64,000 nucleotides of DNA from positions 10,885,475 to 10,949,474 of the forward strand of contig CAXIPT010000002.1 in NCBI GenBank assembly GCA_964030475.1. The letters are read 5' to 3'. A program made the translations under genes and the position numbers. Origin of the DNA: Tethya wilhelma. Taxonomy: Eukaryota; Porifera; Demospongiae; Tethyida; Tethyidae. Under the pieces are notes generated by a model. It was not told the origin of the DNA and ran no database searches. It saw only the letters and a program-made list of their open reading frames with translations. Positions 61,206 through 64,000 of this stretch are shown one piece after another; the stretch's first letter is position 1; each line of letters begins with the position of its first letter.

Positions 61206-61425
61206 TTTATGAAAGTCTACACCTACAAGGATGAAGACTTTGTTGTAGTAAGCATCTTGAGGGCACATGCCCTCAAGATACTTACTGATGAAGTGGAAGC
61301 TGCTTTCACAGAGAACGGGTTGTGGGAGCCGAAATCGAAGGTGGTATTCGGCGGTGAGAGGCACCGGGTCGCCAAAGTGTTGCTTTCTAAATTAAGCAAG
61401 GAAGTGGCTGCCACTTTAAACAACT
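61206..61425 (+). CDS. Exon KVYTYKDEDFVVV...; unknown domain
   Basis: CTGCAG acceptor, then FMKVYTYKDEDFVVVSILRA, HALKILTDEVEAAFTENGLW, KSKVVFGGERHRVAKVLLSK and a GTAAGT donor. A second diverged copy (61486-61670, KVYTYNEDDFVVVRIPRAHA) follows and is stopped after EKGW. The alternation of strands and helices suggests a small alpha/beta domain; family not recognised. Confidence 0.45.
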
Positions 61426-61717
61426 GTAAGTTGATATTGTGTTAAAAGAAATGTGCAGAAAAAGATCGAGGAGACAAAGAAGTCTGAAAGTCTACACGTA
61501 TAACGAGGACGACTTTGTGGTAGTACGCATCCCTAGGGCTCATGCCCTCAAGATGCTTACTGAAGAGGTGGAAGGTGCCTACAAGGAAAAGGGGTGGTGA
61601 AAGGTGGCATTCAGTGAAGAGAGGCACCACGTTGCCAAAAGGAAGGAGGCCCAACTGACACTTAAGTATTGTACCCAAATTAAACCATTGTTGTCACTTC
61701 ATATCCTTCAACACCTA

Positions 61718-62110
61718 CAGACGGATCAATGAGCTGGCCAAACCTGCCAAAAGATGTAATTTACTCAAGCCCATTCCACTGCTCTAGTTTCATAATGTCT
61801 GATCTTTCTGTTTTAGACACAAATACACCAGTTGCAAGGCTGGATGAAATTAAGATCCAGTCATGGAAGACTGAGTAAGGTTTTGTGTGCACATGTCATG
61901 ATACATGAGATATGATGGTCTGTTACAGCGCCATGATTCATAAGGAATATGGTAGGAAGTTAAAAAAGTTAATGGATGATTACAAGAAGGTAAGGATTAA
62001 GTTAGTGACTGAGTGCAATAATTTCAGAAATTAACTAGTAAACATGCAAATGTATATCTTTACAGGCACTGTATGAAAATAAAAAAAAGACTGACAAAGA
62101 AAATTTTAGT
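61718..62110 (+). CDS. Tail-set exons, last copy
   Basis: 61722-61787 (RRINELAKPAKRCNLLKPIP), C 61817-61874 (NTPVARLDEIKIQSWKT), D 61929-61989 (AMIHKEYGRKLKKLMDDYKK), E from 62066. In E an extra A gives EKF and an early stop at 62108-62110. Confidence 0.45.
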
Positions 62111-62129
62111 ATAATTAAGAAAATTTAAT

Positions 62130-64000
62130 TATAAAGATGATCAATATTGTCATTATTAATACAAGAGCGATTAAATGCTGCAAAAAGCAAGGCAAGCCTC
62201 AATATTTTTACGGCACATAGTAAAAGGTATAAACAAACAATAGATGGTCTGTATGTGTACATAAATAATACATTCTACAAGGAGCCAGCCATTCCACCAG
62301 GAAGAGTCTGCATGGGGACTCTGGAATGTTGAGTCATATTTTATTGATGTTAAGGGTGGTCGGTCATGCCCACGCACCGCGTTGCTAGGGAAATTTCCAA
62401 CTTGCAAAAGACACAAAATATCAACTTTTCTGTCCAGATTTTTACACAAACAGGTAGCGCTAATGGATATCTAGCTATACTGAGCACACTAGAAAAAAAA
62501 ATTTCTGAATAGCAGCTTTTTCACCGACTTCCAGTTTTCTGCCTATCGCATCTATTTCAACACAAACTAGAACGATCGAAGAACCAAAAAGGAGGTATAC
62601 CTACTTATTTTTAGCTGCTAAACACTTCTACGTATCGTTTTTCGCCATTTCTTGGCTGCTTCCACTGTCTTTGTTCGATTTTTTTCGACACGCCCACTGA
62701 TCTAACCAACCAGGGACGAATAAATGGAAAAAGAATGCGTACTTCTAAAGAGCTGACGTCAGGCAGTTTGTGTTCTAAATTTGGCACTCTTGCAATGATC
62801 ACAAAGAGAGATTTTAGAAAAAGCGGTACATCAAAGAAGCTGCCCCTTTGAAGTGGATTGTCTGCCAACGCGGTTTATTTAGTATTGAACGCGAGTAGAC
62901 AATAATTTGTACACGTGGCAGATCAGAGTGAAATCTATTGTGATCGTGGTAGCTGCTACAGAACGGCCAGCTGAAGTGAAATATGGTTGGTGACAAGCAG
63001 AGAAAGGGTTGAGGTATTACTGGAGGTCAGACTCGTCTACTCAAAGCTGCTAACTTCACCTCAAAGTGACTGACTGTTTTCTCTCTAATTGAAGAGCACC
63101 TAGATGAAATGAGTCACACTGCTATGTCGTTGGTTTCTCAAGATCCAAACCTCTGTCTTAGCTTCTGTCACGCTGGTGATGCTTCCATACTGCTGTGAAA
63201 CTCTGGGACTAGCTCAAGTTCTGTTCTGAAAGGAAGGTAATCCAATATAGTACTGCAAATTATCCGGCATGTACCATTATGAGTGAGCTGATTTGCTAAT
63301 ATAGTGTATGGTCTATAACTCCATGTGTCTTTACTATTACCATGAAATGTGCTTCTGCATGCATCTACTCTGTGTGTGTGCTAAGTATGAATGTTTGAAG
63401 TGAGATTTTTTTAGATAACATTATGAAGAGGTATGTCCACTTGTGTACAACAAAAAACGACAAAAATTACCAGGCTATAGCTGTTTAGGATAGTATGTAC
63501 TCTTGACTTGTGCATGTTTGTCTCACTTCTTGTGGCATTCTTCTTCTTTCAGTATGGCATCTGTACACCTTGAAGTAGCAGAGCACTTTTCATATGGAGC
63601 AGAGATTCTACAGATACACTCAATCTTGTAAGCAAAATAAAATACTGTTAGTGTTTTTGTTGATCACAAGTCTGTTTTTTGTTGTTGTTTTTTCCTTTTT
63701 TTTTTTTACAGATTTTATAGTATGAGTGACAACATCGTACTTGTTACCTTATGGTACACCACAATCTATATTGGCAGAAATTCACCCTTGTTCAGAGTCT
63801 TTTGGACCGTACTTTGTCTCCTCAACAGCACAGTTCCTCGTCATTGAGTTTCAAGTTTAGCATCCATCTGTTCTGTCTTAGGAAACCAGCTCATATACTA
63901 TACTATCCAGCTCTGTTGCTGTATCAGAGTCGTCTTGATGGTCCACCTGAAAGCCAGCCAGTTCATAGACACTTTATTTTCTGGCATTGATATAATATTT
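62130..64000. other. Right end, no gene recognised
   Basis: 62140-62345 is the last shared repeat sequence (matches 46240-46500 and 57000-57130). Beyond that the sequence is unique. A short frame with ATG at 63549 (MASVHLEVAEHFSYGAEILQ) ends near a GTAAGC donor at 63629 and could be an exon, unsupported by family similarity. Confidence 0.35.

Noticed and set aside
62611..62868. 85-codon minus-strand frame
   Set aside because: No family motif, no splice context and no second copy to test.

Overview
The window is eukaryotic and reads like a demosponge genome. Genes are intron-rich with short introns (many 50-100 bp), there are Calx-beta and ITAM-like receptor genes, a Gypsy retrotransposon, many small inverted-repeat transposons, and the AT-rich texture with scattered agctagct and cgtacgta words seen in Amphimedon-type genomes. 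The species is an inference; only animal and sponge-like character is supported. Seven single N bases (622, 18755, 25969, 34734, 44631, 47395, 49551) look like contig joins, and several sit exactly at repeat edges, so long-range order is doubtful.

Layout. 0.7-2.6 kb (+): 3' end of a Calx-beta repeat gene. 3.5-5.6 kb (-): a complete 11-exon DNAAF1 (LRRC50) gene that could be spliced by eye into a 289-residue frame. 6.4-15.7 kb: dispersed segmental duplications, hAT transposase relics, microsatellites and broken copies of a local exon family. 15.7-21.7 kb (-): a Gypsy-type LTR retrotransposon with intact RT-RNase H-integrase but a damaged gag/protease half. 21.7-24.9 kb: a two-exon 3' gene fragment (+), then a single-pass receptor with a tyrosine-motif tail (-) and the relic of a tandem paralogue. 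26.0-28.5 kb (-): gag-protease half and LTR of a second Gypsy copy. 28.5-35 kb: more copies of the local exon family, a THAP-like zinc-finger fragment, a TA-flanked MITE and hAT relics. 34.9-36.8 kb (+): a complete 11-exon WDR61/SKI8 gene (304 residues). 37-41 kb: an orphan Calx-beta exon, tandem arrays, a 43-bp minisatellite and a MITE. 41-64 kb: inverted and direct duplications carrying many copies of the local exon family, with further MITEs.

Local exon family. Two recurring sets of exons are unfamiliar to me. The tail set has module C (ends IKIQSWKT), module D (about 20 residues, core KLQNLMDDYKK) and module E (21 codons, ALYENKKKTD... then stop), joined by introns whose phases always fit. 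The acidic set has LSKVEELIS, LFTSD, a 25-28 residue Glu/Lys/Asp exon and a short terminal exon (KAIIGIIKNV). Copies lie on both strands from 8 to 62 kb, some open and some broken. This is the best candidate for an undescribed, expanding lineage-specific gene family.

The two housekeeping genes have no functional link beyond location: DNAAF1 preassembles ciliary dynein arms, WDR61 serves the SKI and PAF1 complexes. RFX-type X-box sequences occur near both.
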